From the NCBI GenBank assembly GCA_029961685.1, contig JARWKL010000016.1:2609001-2673000 (forward strand): a stretch of 64,000 bases of DNA, in the 5' to 3' direction. Below the pieces are notes generated by a model that did not search any database, was not told the origin of the DNA, and saw only the letters and a program-made list of their open reading frames with translations. The position numbers and the translations under genes are program-made. Below, in pieces: positions 22,020-34,457 of the stretch. Numbering within the stretch: the stretch's first letter is position 1; every line of letters begins with the position of its first letter. This DNA is from Aristolochia californica. Its lineage: Eukaryota; Streptophyta; Magnoliopsida; Piperales; Aristolochiaceae.

Positions 22020-22348
22020 CTGTATGAAAATACTCTCAAAGGACACGAAGAGGCTCCACAATTGGTCTAGCTCACCCATCCAACTTCCCCGGAGTCCATC
22101 TATCATCTGAGGATGAGACTGGCTTCCTTGGCATCAATACTTTCCTCTTCAAAGTGGTATTTGTTGATGATGCAACCATAGACATGTTTCTCTGAATATT
22201 TACCTGGATCGTTGGTTCCACCTTAACGGTTTAGCATATACCATCAAGTTGGGTAAACTCAAAATGGAGATATGGGCTCTCCCAAGATTTAGCTTTCACC
22301 TAAGTAAGAGACATTAGGATCTACCTTGCTGAATGAGGCGTATCTCCT
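22020..22348 (+). pseudogene. sense CER1 exon 5 relic downstream of CER1-B
   Basis: Near-identical to the relic at 6980-7308: second half of exon 5 running into intron 5 with the donor changed to CT. It differs at few sites (for example a TGA in place of TGG near 22194), so the relic predates duplication of the units. Confidence 0.85.
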
Positions 22349-22438
22349 TCTGAAATGGAGGTCACATGATTTTCAGATAAAATTATGTTTTTAGAAAGAT
22401 TGGGCCTTAAGATAATTTTGCTCATTGATGTTGAAATT

Positions 22439-23260
22439 TGTTAAAAGACACCCATGTGTGTAAGGGTGACATGGGTAGTAAATAAGGAGAAATTTAATGG
22501 AAATAGCATAGAATTGTAATTAAATATGTTGGTGTATGTCCTTTTTCCTTTTGAAGCTTGTAGTCCTAAGGGTATTATAGTCATTGTGAACACCTTCTGC
22601 CTCTACCAACAGCATCAAAATGCCTCCTTGCTGCCTCTACCAGCAGCATCACCTAAAAAACCTCCAATGTGCCTCTACTAACAACATCACCGAAATGCCT
22701 CCCTGCTGCCTCTACCAGCAGCATCGGAACGCCTTCCTGTTGCCTCCACCAGTAGCACTAGACGCATCCCTATTTTGATGACAGCATCGAGACCCGAACC
22801 TGTCTCTTCCGACGACAACACTGAAACCCGAGCCAGTCTCTTCTAGCGACAACTCCGAGTCCCGAAACTGCTCTATTCCGGCAGCAACAGTGAAGCTTCA
22901 CGCAGCGAGCTTCACGTTATATCTCACAGTAGTACAGAGCCCTGCTGTTTCTCCCAACGTCAAGTCAGAGAGACCCTTCTTTGCAGCGTTGACTAAAGAG
23001 ACCTTTCTCTGCAGTGCCGGCAATGATGTCGTCCTTCTCGAGCCTCTCTTTCTGCCGAGAGCTTCTGTCTTCTGGCAAGTCCCGAGCTGCTCTATTTTTC
23101 TAACAGCTGCTCGCCCTCTTTGTTTCTCAAGCCTCCTCTGTTCTTCTCCCGGCGCCGAGAGTCCCGAGCTTCCTCTGTTTTTCTCCCGGCGCCGAGAGTC
23201 TCAAGCTTCTTCCGAACGCTATCTATGAGTCCCGAGACTTACCCTTTTTTTCTGTTGTGT
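22439..23260 (+). repeat. LTR fragment plus left GCTGCC-rich arm, spacer copy 2
   Basis: It begins TGTTAAAAGACACCC like 7399, with the GCTGCC-rich repeats from about 22596 and the C/T-rich part to about 23260. After GTCAAAATCA (23277-23286) the sequence leaves the spacer consensus. The minisatellite, TRIMs and right arm found in the other units are missing here. Confidence 0.6.
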
Positions 23261-23368
23261 TTGTTAGTTTCAAAGAGTCAAAATCAATTGCTCACATGAT
23301 TTCCAAATAAAGTTACGTTTTTAGAAAGAGTGTGCCTTAAGATAATTTTGCTTATTGACATTGAAATT

Positions 23369-23734
23369 TGTTAAGAGACACCCATGTGTGTAAGTGTGAC
23401 ATAGCTAGTAAATAAGGAAAAATTTAATAGAGATGACATAAAATTGTAATTAAGCAAGTTGGTATATGTCCTTTTTCCTTTTAAAGCATGTAACCCTAAG
23501 GGTATTGTAGTCATTGTGAACACCTTCACACAACTATAAATATAATCTCAAAGCATGAGGTAGAGCATTCAAGCCTCTTCCTCTTGGCTTAAATTCATCC
23601 ATACACATCTCTCTCTTTTCTACTTCCTTCTCTCCCTTGATTTCTTCTCTCCTCTCTCTCAAGAGCAAGAATTCCTCTCTTCTCTCATTCCCTTGAGATC
23701 TATTGTGTTTATATATTGTCCCTAGAAATCAACA
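23369..23734 (+). mobile_element. intact LTR with adjacent tRNA primer site
   Basis: TGTTAAGAGACACCC...GAAATCAACA, 366 bases with TG/CA ends and TATAAATA at 23535-23542, is followed directly by TGGTATCAAAGCA (23735 onward), a primer site for initiator-Met tRNA. This is a 5' LTR on the plus strand. The 84 bases before it match the flank of the LTR fragment at 7399, which suggests a segmental copy and not a fresh insertion. Confidence 0.75.
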
Positions 23735-25675
23735 TGGTATCAAAGCAAACAAAGATCTGATATGGTAAATAAAAAAAATGGAGAAGAAAGGGAGAAACAA
23801 GAAGAAGAAAAAAAAAGGAAAAAAAGGAGTTTCTCGGTTTTCCTTATGTCTTTCTTTCCCAATTCCTTTTTTTATTAGATGTTTTACTCTCTTACCATAT
23901 GTTTCCGATATCAAATTATATAATTTTGGAAATATCTTTGAGTCTAGTTTCCAACCCAAAAAGAAACGTTGAAATCTGATTTTTCTAGAAAGATAAATGG
24001 ATATTTGAATCAACAAAGGTCAAGTAGCAGAAAAGTTTCGTGTAGTAGCAGAAATCGTCAAATTCCTTAACGGTTTGTACCAATATTACTGAAGATTTAT
24101 ATTGAGAATTATATCTCAAAAGAAATTTATGTGAGTCTACTTTCTATCTCAATAAGTCTTTTCTCAATCTAATCTTTCTAGAGAGAGATGTCGACAATGG
24201 AAGAAGTAAAGGTCTCGCTAGTATCATATTGCATGCAAAGATCTTTTTTTCTTCACTTTTTAAGTTGCTAATTTTTGTGAAGTTTCCTATTTTTTTTCAA
24301 AATCTAATTAAGATTTTACCAACTTGAGTATTTTTCCTTCCATAAAAATTTTTGTTTGATCTTATATCACAATATTTCCTTAAGAGAAGTCTTTCCCATT
24401 ATGAGTTTAGTTTCTTTGTTTCACAAAGCCTAAAATTTTTTAATTAGAAAGTCTTGTTAGTTCATTCTAAACTCCAAATCTTAGAGTCCTACAACCTCTC
24501 TCATTCCAAAAATTATCTCTTGAATATCTTCTTGGCAAATTGGTCAAGTTGTGTTAAAAAGTAGTTGCCTTATATGAGAAGTATATGTTTAGAAAATTTT
24601 AATCATTATGTTCCATCTCAAAACTTTCTTATAGGGGTTTTCTAAAGTTTCCTTAATCATCATGTTAATGAAGGAATTATTTTTTTTTCCTCTCGAGTCA
24701 AACCTGGTCACTTTTCATCCATCTATTGTTCTAAAAGCGCCTTCTTCTTAGATGAAAATCAAGGCTCAAAGAAACTTGTTGGAGCTTTCAAAATGACTTA
24801 ACAATCAAAGAATAACAATTGTAGTCAAATATCTATAGCAAAATACTTGTGCAATTAAATTTTCAAAAACTAAGATAGATTGAGCATTTAGGGACTAGAT
24901 CCGATCTCCATAACAGACTTCGAAGTATAGGAGTATTGCGTACAATGTCTCCTTATTGTGATTTACCTTTTTAGTTGAAATAAGGTAGAAAATCACTTCA
25001 AAAAATAATTTACTATCATTCCAAACTAGATCTTTTTCTTTGGTAAAATCTACCATTTTTTAATAAAAAGATGATAAATTTCATTGTTGAATTGTTGAGC
25101 ATAATAGAAGGTCATTTATAAATTTTTATCTTAGCCATATCAAAGCACAAAATCTTCCACTACAAATTTCTAGGCTTGATTTTGCTTCTAGGAAAGCTTG
25201 TATTCTACTTTCTTTTTGTTTGAACACTTTTGCTCTAGTGACTTCATAAATTTGAAATTTGTATGAACACTTTTTGCCTTTTTTAAGTTTTTGTTCATCT
25301 TCTATATTATAATTATTAGAACACTGAAAAAATTGTTCAAACACTTTTTTTCTCTACTAACCCTCTGGTGTTAAAACTTGTCCAAATACTTGAACTTCGT
25401 TTGAATATTTTCTTTCTTCCAGCCTTTATTCATTTTTTTCTGTAAAAAAAACTTCGAAAACTGTTCAAACACCTTTCTAATGGACACTTATGATTCAGAT
25501 TTAAATTTTCGTTCAAAACATTTTCAAGGTGATCTTGTGTTCAACTCATTAGGGATCTATTAAACGGGGCATTGTGGAATGCAATTTTTTTGTTTTGTAG
25601 TTATGACGGCAGCTAGGGAGAACCCACCACTCTAGACTTTTCAAATTGCATCAACTGTACATTGAACAATTACAT
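23735..25675. other. non-coding internal region after LTR
   Basis: A purine-rich stretch (GAAGAAGAAAAAAAAAGG, near 23800) is followed by AT-rich, T-rich sequence with no gag or pol. No matching 3' LTR was found downstream, so the element is non-autonomous or truncated. Confidence 0.5.
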
Positions 25676-26295
25676 GTTACAAGATTTGCTACTTGCTTGC
25701 CACCAACCCCTCTGCACTTACCAACTCTTTTCACTCCTACTCTAAGCCCTCTCTCGTCTCCTTCCCCTCAACGAGATTACCTATTTTTTCCTCGGGAACT
25801 GAGGTTTTCTGCCCTTGGTTCTATGGCTCATGGCGGAATCCAAGCTCTCCAAGATGTTTATTTGTCGGGTGTTTTGCGAGTTTGAGGGGGTTCTAAAAGG
25901 CAAGAGGACGGCCCGCGGCGAAGAAGCAGCTGCCCAAGGAGAAGGAATTGGAGCTCAATGTTAGAATTTGTATCGAAGAAGAGCTGCCTGATGATCCCAA
26001 GCTTTTGGTGAGGTTATTTTTAGAGAGTGCTGCCCTCAATATATATCTTTCCATGGATGTTAAGAGTTCCATTTTCATTTAAGAATATCCACTTTATTAT
26101 GTTTGTCTCGTCTTTTCTTAATCTCTTTGATTTTGCAGAATATTGCAGAAATGCTTCGCTTGGATTCTCCTATGGCGATGAAACTAGCATTTCATGGTCT
26201 AAAAGATTGGTAGTATAAAACAAGAGATAAGAATATTGATGATGTTGATAATTTTGAAAAGGTTGAGCTCTCTGTACTGCTTTGTAATGACGACA
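25676..26295 (+). pseudogene. YBEY: 5' fragment of a plant YBEY endoribonuclease gene
   Basis: YBEY is a metal-dependent RNase for rRNA maturation; plant versions are chloroplast-targeted. The first part (about 25676-26007) encodes a Ser/Pro-rich transit-peptide-like stretch and, after a frameshift near 25885, KKQLPKEKELELNVRICIEE and ELPDDPKLL. A GT-AG intron (26008-26138) is retained, and the next exon reads NIAEMLRLDSPMAMKLAFHG then, after a TAG (26211-26213), YKTRDKNIDDVDNFEKVELS and VLLCNDD. The homology ends there, before the catalytic His region of the family. Intron retention rules out a processed retrocopy. It joins directly to a hAT 3' end. Confidence 0.8.
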
Positions 26296-27048
26296 ACATG
26301 ATAATTTTAATATTTTAACTACTAGTAGTGGAAGAGTATTTTTTTATCTGAAAATAACTAATTTTATGTTTTTGTTTTTGTCATAGGTTGAGATTTTGCT
26401 TAAGCAGGGACGTATATTATTTTCTAGCATAAAGAGAAACAACTATAGTTTGTAAATTTATAATGGATTTATAGTTTTTATTTGGGTGATTGTAAATTGA
26501 TAGTGATATTTCATTTAATTTTGTTGTGTTTGATTATTGTATGGAGTTTATTCATAATGTTATGCAGTGTATGGAGTGTTTAGACTATTTTATGGAGTGC
26601 ATAAAAAATTTCATAGTGTTTTTATGGAGTGTTTATAGAGTGTATAGATAATTTTATGTAGGTATTATGTCTATAGATTATGCCCAATTTTAAGTAGAGG
26701 TCATGCCGAATTTTATACAGGTATTTTATATATTGATTATGCCCAATTTTAAGTAGAGGTCATGTCTGATCTTATACAGGCATTATATACATAGGTTATG
26801 CCCAATTTTATGTAAAATGTATGCATTATTTTATATACAATTTATTTGATATATATTATTTGAAAAGTTTTAAATATATGTTGAAGCTCGAGCTCGACTG
26901 GAACTCGGTTAAAATTATTGGGCTCGAGCTCGATAACAATTTTAGGCTCGAGGCTGGGCTCGGCTCGAGCTCGAGTTCAAAATATTTAAATCAAGCTTGG
27001 CTCGAACATAGGTAGGTTCAGGCTTGGCTCGGTTCGATGCCACCCCTA
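26296..27048 (+). mobile_element. hAT transposon 3' end (same family as 52633-54900)
   Basis: The sequence is the reverse complement of 52633-53360: CTACTAGTAGTGG, GGACGTATATTATTTT, TAAATTTATAATGGATTTAT, a run of repeated ATGCCCAATTTT phrases, GCTCGAG-rich subterminal repeats, and the terminus GCCACCCCTA at 27039-27048. The 5' terminus of this copy was not found, and the YBEY fragment sits where the transposase gene would be. Confidence 0.8.
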
Positions 27049-27851
27049 CCAAGAAGTACCTACTCAATATAATCAAAAATTCAAAATAGTCTTTAATAAC
27101 TTGATTTCAAAATATAGGTTCAAAGTAAATCTGCGATTGGTTTTTAAATTTGGGGAAAGTAGATAAAGGAGCTCAATTCAACGAATTACTTCAAAATACA
27201 ACCCATCAGAAGTAGTCTATACTTCAATGAATGATTTCAAAGTGCCGTGGCACTAGTTCAGTATACTCGATCAAATATAATCAATATATTTCAAACTAAA
27301 ATCACATAAGTACTTGGATTTTTTAAACTCTTACCTCTAGATACTAATAATAATGTAAAGGTGCCTTCAAAATCGAATGACAAAGTTGATTTCAATTTTT
27401 TTGTCAATCATAAGAGATGGTCGATAAATAAAGATTTTAAAATAAAGCTCATCAATATTAAACTCAAGGAACATCATTTCTCACAAAAATAATGTAGCTA
27501 TTGGTTGGGAAGGCTAGTCAGATTGAGATAGACCTGGACCTAACATTACATGGTACCAGAGTAGGATGACTGTCTTGGTGGACTCAGTTCATGCTCTATT
27601 TAATATGTACCCGTTTGTATTGTTCATATCTTAGACCCACAGATTCAATGTCCACTTGAGTAGGTCAAGGACTCAGTTTCAATATCTTAATTATGGAAGT
27701 ACAGACTGGTTAAGAGTCCTTCAATGAAAGCCAAGAGGGGTTTTTAAGGACTTATTCTTGCCTAACAAGAGAAGAGAAACTATGGAACTTCAAACTTGAT
27801 GAGATTGGACCCTGTGAAACCCCCTTTTCGATTCTTATTCAATTCTAGTAA
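27049..27851. other. no gene; LTR-end-like scrap at 27495-27560
   Basis: AT-rich sequence. Near 27495-27560, TTGGTTGGGAAGGCTAGTCA and then CCTGGACCTAACATTACA TGGTACCAGAG resemble the end of the 118-bp TRIM LTR plus its primer site, but are too diverged to delimit. Confidence 0.4.
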
Positions 27852-28979
27852 TTAAGCTTCCTCGTTTTCGACCTTGCTTATGTTACTGATACTAGGTACA
27901 TAGACAGGGTACCGGTGTATGCAATCAGACCACGCCCCATTCGAAGGTGCTGTGACAGTTCGATTGCAAATCCACACAGCGCTAGTGCATTTAAACGCGC
28001 TGCCGAAGGCAATTTGCCACACACGGTGACCCTTCTTCATTCGTCCCTTGGCCTCGATATAGCTCAGCTCGTACCACAAGGAAGACGAAGATGTGTTACC
28101 AAACCGATGAAGGGTCATTCTTGATGCCTCGACGTCCTCCGGTGAGAGGCGCAGACTCTTCTCCAGCTCATCTATCACTGCCCTCCCGCCGGGATGGATG
28201 CAGAAATGCTCGAAAGCTCTCTTGAACTGAGGCACGTAAAGCTTTAGGTTAGGGTTGAAGGTTTTCCGAATGATGAGGTAGAGAGCGAAATGAAGCTTCC
28301 CTGAGAGAGGAAGTACTATGGGTGCCAAAGTTTTGATATTGTTTTTGAGCGCATCACATGCAACAGTGAGAAGAGCCTTGGAGAGGGAGATGGCAATCTT
28401 GCCTTGTTCATCTTCTGCTTGCTATAGGCCCTGTCGTCTGCTCCATTATGGGTGCGGAAAACATGCAGAAGACGATATTTGGCTCGGCTTTTCTCAGAAC
28501 GACGATTTGATTGGAGCACAGCAGCACCACCCATTCGGAATAGACAGCAACTAATCTGCATGGATCGTTGCTTCCCACTGGGATTAGTACCCTTTGTCAT
28601 CGCTTCAGTGCTCACAATCAAAGCATTAGAATTTGGGTGCACTAGAAGGAGGTCTCGGACAAGTTCCAGAGATACGAGCCCTGCGCTACAACCCATCCCT
28701 GAAAGGTTGAAACTCTTTATGTTGCTTCTCATTTTGTATTTGTTCACCACCATTGACGACAGGGAAGGGCGGGGCGAGAAGATGCTAGAATTCACGACCA
28801 ATATGTCGATGGATTCTGGGTCAATTCCCGTGCTTTGGAAAAGCGAGTCGAGTCAAGTGAGCATTACTAACTGGACTTCTTCCAAGGAATCCTGCAACTT
28901 CATTTATCTGCTGGGAAGGTTAAGCATGGGCAGTGGCAAGCTCGTCTCCTATGCGAGACCTGATCGAGCAAGGATTTTC
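27852..28979 (-). pseudogene. KCS-like: KCS pseudogene, 3' part (3-ketoacyl-CoA synthase)
   Basis: KCS catalyses the condensing step of ER fatty acid elongation, making the very long chains that become wax. This block holds the catalytic core: NSSIFSPRPSLSSMVVNKYK, GMGCSAG with the active-site Cys, VFRTHNGADD, the His in HFCIHPGG, and [11 protein letters not shown] with the catalytic Asn, ending SKVENEEA then stop. The C-terminal match is closest to my recollection of the FAE1/KCS18-type group. Damage: at least three in-frame stops at its 5' side (28802-28979) and a frameshift near 28420 that splits the reading. The remaining 5' part lies beyond the copia insertion at 34915-35207. Confidence 0.92.
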
Positions 28980-29415
28980 TGTTAGGAAATTCACATTTTC
29001 TATTCTAATTTGGGTAACATATTTATTATGTAATTATATTTTTTATTTTTATTGTTAAACCCATTAAGGAATGGGTCATGGATATGGGCCATGAATATGG
29101 GCTAATTGAGTAGATACCATAGGGAATTATGAGAACCTCATATAAGGAGACACAATATGGTTATGGTCCCCAAAGTTACTTAATCACACAATTTCCCTTT
29201 TCCCCATCCGGAAGAGAGACAAAGGTCCCATTGAGGATTAAAGAGATTTAGTTGAGGAAGACCACAACACCAATTATCCATTCATTTCATTAGTCAAAAA
29301 GATTCCGCAACAGAAAGATGAAATTTCTGGAATGGATTCAGGTATGTATTTGATCCTAATATTCTAGCATGTTGTAAATTCTGGATTAGAATTTACTATT
29401 ACAGTTTTTCTAACA
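28980..29415 (+). repeat. 5' LTR of copia element 2
   Basis: TG...CA ends (TGTTAGG...TTCTAACA). TATAAGGAGACAC near 29143 is the likely promoter. The sequence after it, AGTAGTATCACAACAG, is a degraded primer site. Confidence 0.9.
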
Positions 29416-29839
29416 AGTAGTATCACAACAGTCCTATTAGATTATTAGGATTTCTAGATTAATTCCGTGGAGAGCAACACTGAGCGTCGGCTCTATGCAA
29501 AACCAGCGCTTTGTCGAAAATCTTACTTTCTCCACGTAATTCGTCTCGGGCTGTGCATCTGTCGGTGTCGCAATCAGAAGACAGAGGCCTACGACCATCT
29601 GTGGAGGCCCGTACTGCAGTGTCACGTGGTTAGAGGTTGAAGACGACCTCTAGCGCAGCTAGGAAGAAATAATAAGGACGCACGGTGTAGCATTCGCAGC
29701 ATCGGACGCTGCAACGACGTTCGACGGGAAAAGGGGAGGTGAGAAAGGACACCTAGGTACGCTGCAACGCCATCTGGCGAGGGAATCATTTTTTCCATTG
29801 TCGTTGTCATTTTCTGTCATCGGAAACCTTCCTGCGCGA

Positions 29840-30245
29840 TCCGAGCATTGATAGGCGGGCCAGAGCCCGTTGGGCAAAGTTCGGCGCTGTCGTTCGCCCG
29901 TCAGAACAAATGGCACGGGTCGTGCCTGTTGGGCTTGCTGCAGGGCCCGTCGGGAGCGTTGCAGTGCCCGTTCAGTGGGTGCGCTGCTGACGGGCGCTGC
30001 AGTGCCCGTTGGGCAACAGCACCATGCCTGTTAGGTGACAGCAGCGCCCATTCAGTGCCCCACTGTCGTGCTCGTTGGGCGACAACAGTGCCCGTTCACT
30101 GCAGCGGGCGTGCTACCGCACATGTTTGGTATGCTACAACACCTGCAGCAGAGCGTGCTGCAACGTCCTTTGGGTGCCACAGCACCCTGTTCACTGCAGC
30201 AGGATGCGCTGCAGTGTCCGTTGGACAAACTGCAGCGTGGCTATA
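29840..30245 (+). repeat. GC-rich degenerate repeats in copia leader
   Basis: About eight variants of a 20-30-base phrase with core CAGTGCCCGTTGGGC or CAGTGCCCGTTCAGTG follow each other. The core CCCGTTGGG can fold on itself. Frames of 77-132 codons on the plus strand are read-throughs of the repeat. It lies in the untranslated leader between the 5' LTR and gag. Confidence 0.65.
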
Positions 30246-30885
30246 ATAATAAAAAAATTAAAAATTGAAACTTTGGATACATTTTATTTCAATTACAATT
30301 TGACTTGGCTGTTGACTTGGACCGGTTGTTGAAGATCAAGGTCGAATCGGGCTGAGCCAGCTTGACAGAGCCGACTCGGTCCTAAACAAAAAAAAAGACC
30401 CTATTTCACGACACCAGTGGGGCGGTGTTGCAGCCTTGGATAACTGAATAAAAAAAAATTATTTTGTTCAGTTGATCTAGTATTTTTAATCAAATTGTTT
30501 GAAGTTACATGTTGCCAAAGTAACCTCTATAGTGTTGAATAATTTGACTAGAAATACATAGATGTTTGTACGGAGTTATTTATGCAAATTGTGCTCGGCC
30601 CAAGGAAGACACAGTTTGGCCAAATCAACAACGTGCCTGTGATGATAAATGCGTGATAATTATAAAGAGTTTTCATGTGAACAATAGTTGGTCCAAAGAA
30701 AGGCTATTGTTTGACAGAACTAATTGTCAGTATTTGATTATTGCACTGAGAGTACCACTTACAATTAATTTATCTGTCCAAAGACTAGGAATTAATGTTG
30801 TACTAGGTAACTTGAGATGGGTCCCCAAGTTAGATTTATTTTGTACTTGTCTTATTTTTCTTTATATGACATGCTCGTTAATGTG

Positions 30886-31520
30886 AGTATGTTTGTTTAT
30901 TTTGTTCTTTATACAATTTTTGTTGCTACTGCTCAAATAAGCAGCATTCCGATGTTAAGCGGGATGAATTTTAAGGCATGGAAAGATACCGTGGAAATTG
31001 TCCTCGGTTGTATGGATTTGGATCTTGCACTTCGGGTAGAGCAACCCACTTCTACTCCAAAAAAACTTCAATGAGGCTAAACTTGAGAAGTGGGAACACT
31101 CTAACCGAATGTGCTTGACGATCATGAAACGCTTCATTCCGGAGGCGTTTAGGGACTCTATGACTAAGAGCGAGAGCTCCAAGAAGTTCCTAGAGGAAAT
31201 TGAACAATATTTTGCCAAGAACGAAAAGTCGGAGGCAATAAGCCTTTTGGCTAAACTCGTTTCGATGAAGTATAAAGGCAAAGGGAACATAAGGGAGTAC
31301 ATAATGGAAATGTCTCATCTCGCGTCACAACTCTCAAGTCACTTAAGTTGGAGCTGTCTAAGGACTTTCTCGTGCACTTGGTTTGGATATCTCTTCCTAT
31401 ACACTTTGGACAATTCAAAGTGAGTTATAACACTCATAAGGACAAATGACCCCTAAATGAGCTTATATCTCATTGTGTGTAAGAGGAAGAGAGGGAGCAG
31501 AAGCATAAGACTGAAAGTTC
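30886..31520 (+). pseudogene. gag of copia element 2, frameshifted
   Basis: Homologous to 1-633. The frame runs from about 30886 to the A7 run near 31063-31069, continues in another frame through MKRFIPEAFRDSMTKSES and MEMSHLASQ, and breaks again near 31325 and 31450. The zinc knuckle is absent because of the shared internal deletion. Confidence 0.75.
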
Positions 31521-31565
31521 TCACTTGGCCTCAACCTCTCAAAACATGTAGAAGAAGAGAGGTAA

Positions 31566-34018
31566 GGATGTTGCGGAAGGATCTTCTCAGATTAAGAATA
31601 AAAGCTGTCAAATTCGACCGTGGCGGTGACTACTATGGAAGGTATGATGGATCAGGAGAACAATGTGCCAGACCCTTCACGGTTTTCCTCAAAGTGTGTG
31701 GAGTTGTTCTGCAATACACCATGTCAGGCAAACCCAACATGAACGGTGTTACAGAACGAAGAAACTGAACTCTTAAGGATATGGTAAGGAGTATGATCAG
31801 TCATTTCTCTTTGCCAGAGTCACTTTGGGGAGAAACTTTAAAGACCACAGTGTACATCCTTAATAGGGTACCGAGCAAAGCAGTTGCCAAAACCCCCTAT
31901 GAGCTTTGGACAGGGAAGAAGCCTAGCATTAGGCACTTGTACATTTGGGGTTGTCCAGCTGAGGCGCGGCCTTATAGGCCACAAGAAATAAAACTGGACT
32001 CAAGGATAGTTAGCTGTTATTTTGTTGGTTACGCTGAACACTCTCGGGGCTATAAGTTTTACGATCCCACATTAAGATCCTTCTTTGAAACGGGAAATGC
32101 GAGATTCCTTGAGGATATTGAGTTTGGAGGGAAAGAAAACATAAGGAATGTTGTCTTTAAAGATGAATCTGTTATTGATAGTGATCAAGTCTGCATACCT
32201 ATTGTTGTTCAAGACACAATTCAGGCATTAGAGGACAATGTTCAAGCTCCTATTCCTGCCGTTGTTCCAGATCAAGACAACAATAAGATTCTTCCTCTTG
32301 CACTATCTTTAGAACAAACTCAACAACCTCAAGAAGTGCCATTAAGGAGATCCACTAGGGAGAGGAGAAATGTGATTCCAGATGATTATATTATACTTCT
32401 CCAAGAACATGAGGATGGAGTCGGATTGACAGAAGATGGCTTGATTAACTTATGTCAAGCATTGCGCAGTTCTAACTCTCAAAAGTGGATTGATGCCATG
32501 AAGGATGAGATGAAATCTATGAATGACAATGATATTTGGGATCTCATCGAGTTGCCTAAAGGTGCGAAGCCCATTGCTTGTAAATAGATATTTAAAACCA
32601 AGAGGGATTCAAAGGGCAATGTCGAGAGATATAAGGCCCGTCTAGTCGCTAAAGGCTTTACTGAAAGGGAAGGCATAGACTATAAAGAGACTTTCTCTCC
32701 AGCATCTTCGAAAGAATCTTTTAGAATAATAATGGCACTAGTGGCTCATTTAGATCTAGAGCTACATCAGATGGATGTCAAAACTGCGTTTCTCAATGGA
32801 GACATTGATGAGACGATTTATATGGTACAACCAGAAAACTTTGTATCTGGTGATCCAAAGTCTGTGGTTTGTAAATTGAAGAAATCCATCTATGGTCTCA
32901 AACAGGCTTCCCGTCAATGGTATCACAAGTTCCATCAAGTCATAACCTTGTATGATTTTGAGGCATATGTTGTTGATGACTGTGTATATCATAAGTTCAG
33001 TGGGAGTAAATACATCTTCCTGATATTATATGTCGATGATATTCTGCTCGCTAGTAGCGATATAGGTTTACTACATGAAACCAAGAAATTTTTGACGAAG
33101 AATTTCGAGATGAAAGATCTTAGTGATACCTCTTTTGTATTAGGTATACAGATACTTAAAGATCGTTCTCAAGGTATCCTTAAGTTATCACAAAAGAGCT
33201 ATATCGATAAGGTTTTGAGCATATTCGGCATGAAAGATAGTAAACCAGGAGACACACCCGTCGCTAAAGGAGACAAGTTTAGTCTCAAACAGTGTCCTAA
33301 AAATTATCTTGAAAGAACAGAGATGCAGAAAATTCCTTATGCATCAGTAGTAGGGAGTTTAATGTACGCCCAAGTTTGTACTCATCCCAACATAGCATTT
33401 ATAGTAAGAATTCTGGGCAGGTATTTGAGTAATCTGGGTATGCAACATTGGAAGGCAGCCAAACGCGTGATGCATTATTTGAGGAGAACAAAAGACTACA
33501 TGCTTATTTATCAGAGATCAGATAGTTTAGAGATCATTGGGTTCTCTGACTTCGACTTTTCCGGATGCCAAGATTGCAGATGCTCCACATCAAGATACAT
33601 CTTTATGTTAGGAGAAAGAGCTATCTTGTGGAAGTTTGCTAAGCAGACTCTCATAGCTTCTTCAACCATGGTTGTGGAGTTCATTACTTGTTTTGAGGCA
33701 TCCAAACATGGAATACTGTTGCGAAACTTTGTCACTGGGCTACGAATGGTAGATGGCATTGACAGGCCATTAAAAATTTATTGTGACAATAACTCGGCGG
33801 TACTTTATTCCAATAACAGTAGGAGCTCGATGAAGTCGAAGTTTATCGACCTTAAGTTTGTAGTTGTTAAGGAGAGAGTTCAGGATAAGCAGATTTCTAT
33901 CAAACATATAGGGACAAACACTATGCTAGCAGATCCATTAACCAAGGGTTTAACGCCTAAGGTCTTTCATGAACACACTTCTCATATGGGCGTAATTTCT
34001 ATGGATACCTTGGTTTAG
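31566..34018 (+). pseudogene. pol of copia element 2: integrase C-half, RT, RNase H
   Basis: Integrase C-terminal half (31566-32587) is interrupted by TGA at 31766-31768 and ends at TAG where RT should begin. From 32732 a 428-codon frame holds RT with QMDVKTAFLNGDIDE, the YGLKQASRQWY motif, the catalytic LILYVDDILLA, and then RNase H with YCDNNSAV and ADPLTKGL. It stops at 34016-34018, 440 bases before the 3' LTR. RT/RNase H looks well preserved, but the element could not be autonomous. Confidence 0.88.
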
Positions 34019-34457
34019 AAGGAGTCATTTTTTGTACTATATGTTTGTTTAAGACATTGAGTTATTCGATTTTTCAGTAATAAAATTGATTGCTTATTAT
34101 TCTATTTATGAACTTGCTTGTATTTTTTCTATGTGCAATGTTCACATTGCATTAAAGACTTTGGAAAGATCTCACTAAAGACTAAAGAGAAAGACTAAAG
34201 AAGGACCAATTGAAAATAGGCCTGTTTGAGATCACATTGCATGTAATTTTCATGCTACTCATCCATATTTGATCTATGTCATGAGTGTATTAGTATGGTG
34301 ATCATAATGGTTTAGTCACGACTGTAATGTGATGAATGTCATTGTGGTTCCATTATTAATATATAAGATGGTTCCATTATTAATAGTATACAGATGTGCG
34401 CCTCAAGAATTTATGATATAATTGTTTCAGGAATGATATGTAACCCAAGTGGGAGAT

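Noticed and set aside
28318..28985. Plus-strand frames of 78 and 177 codons opposite KCS
   Set aside because: Antisense of the KCS core; the minus-strand reading carries the catalytic motifs.
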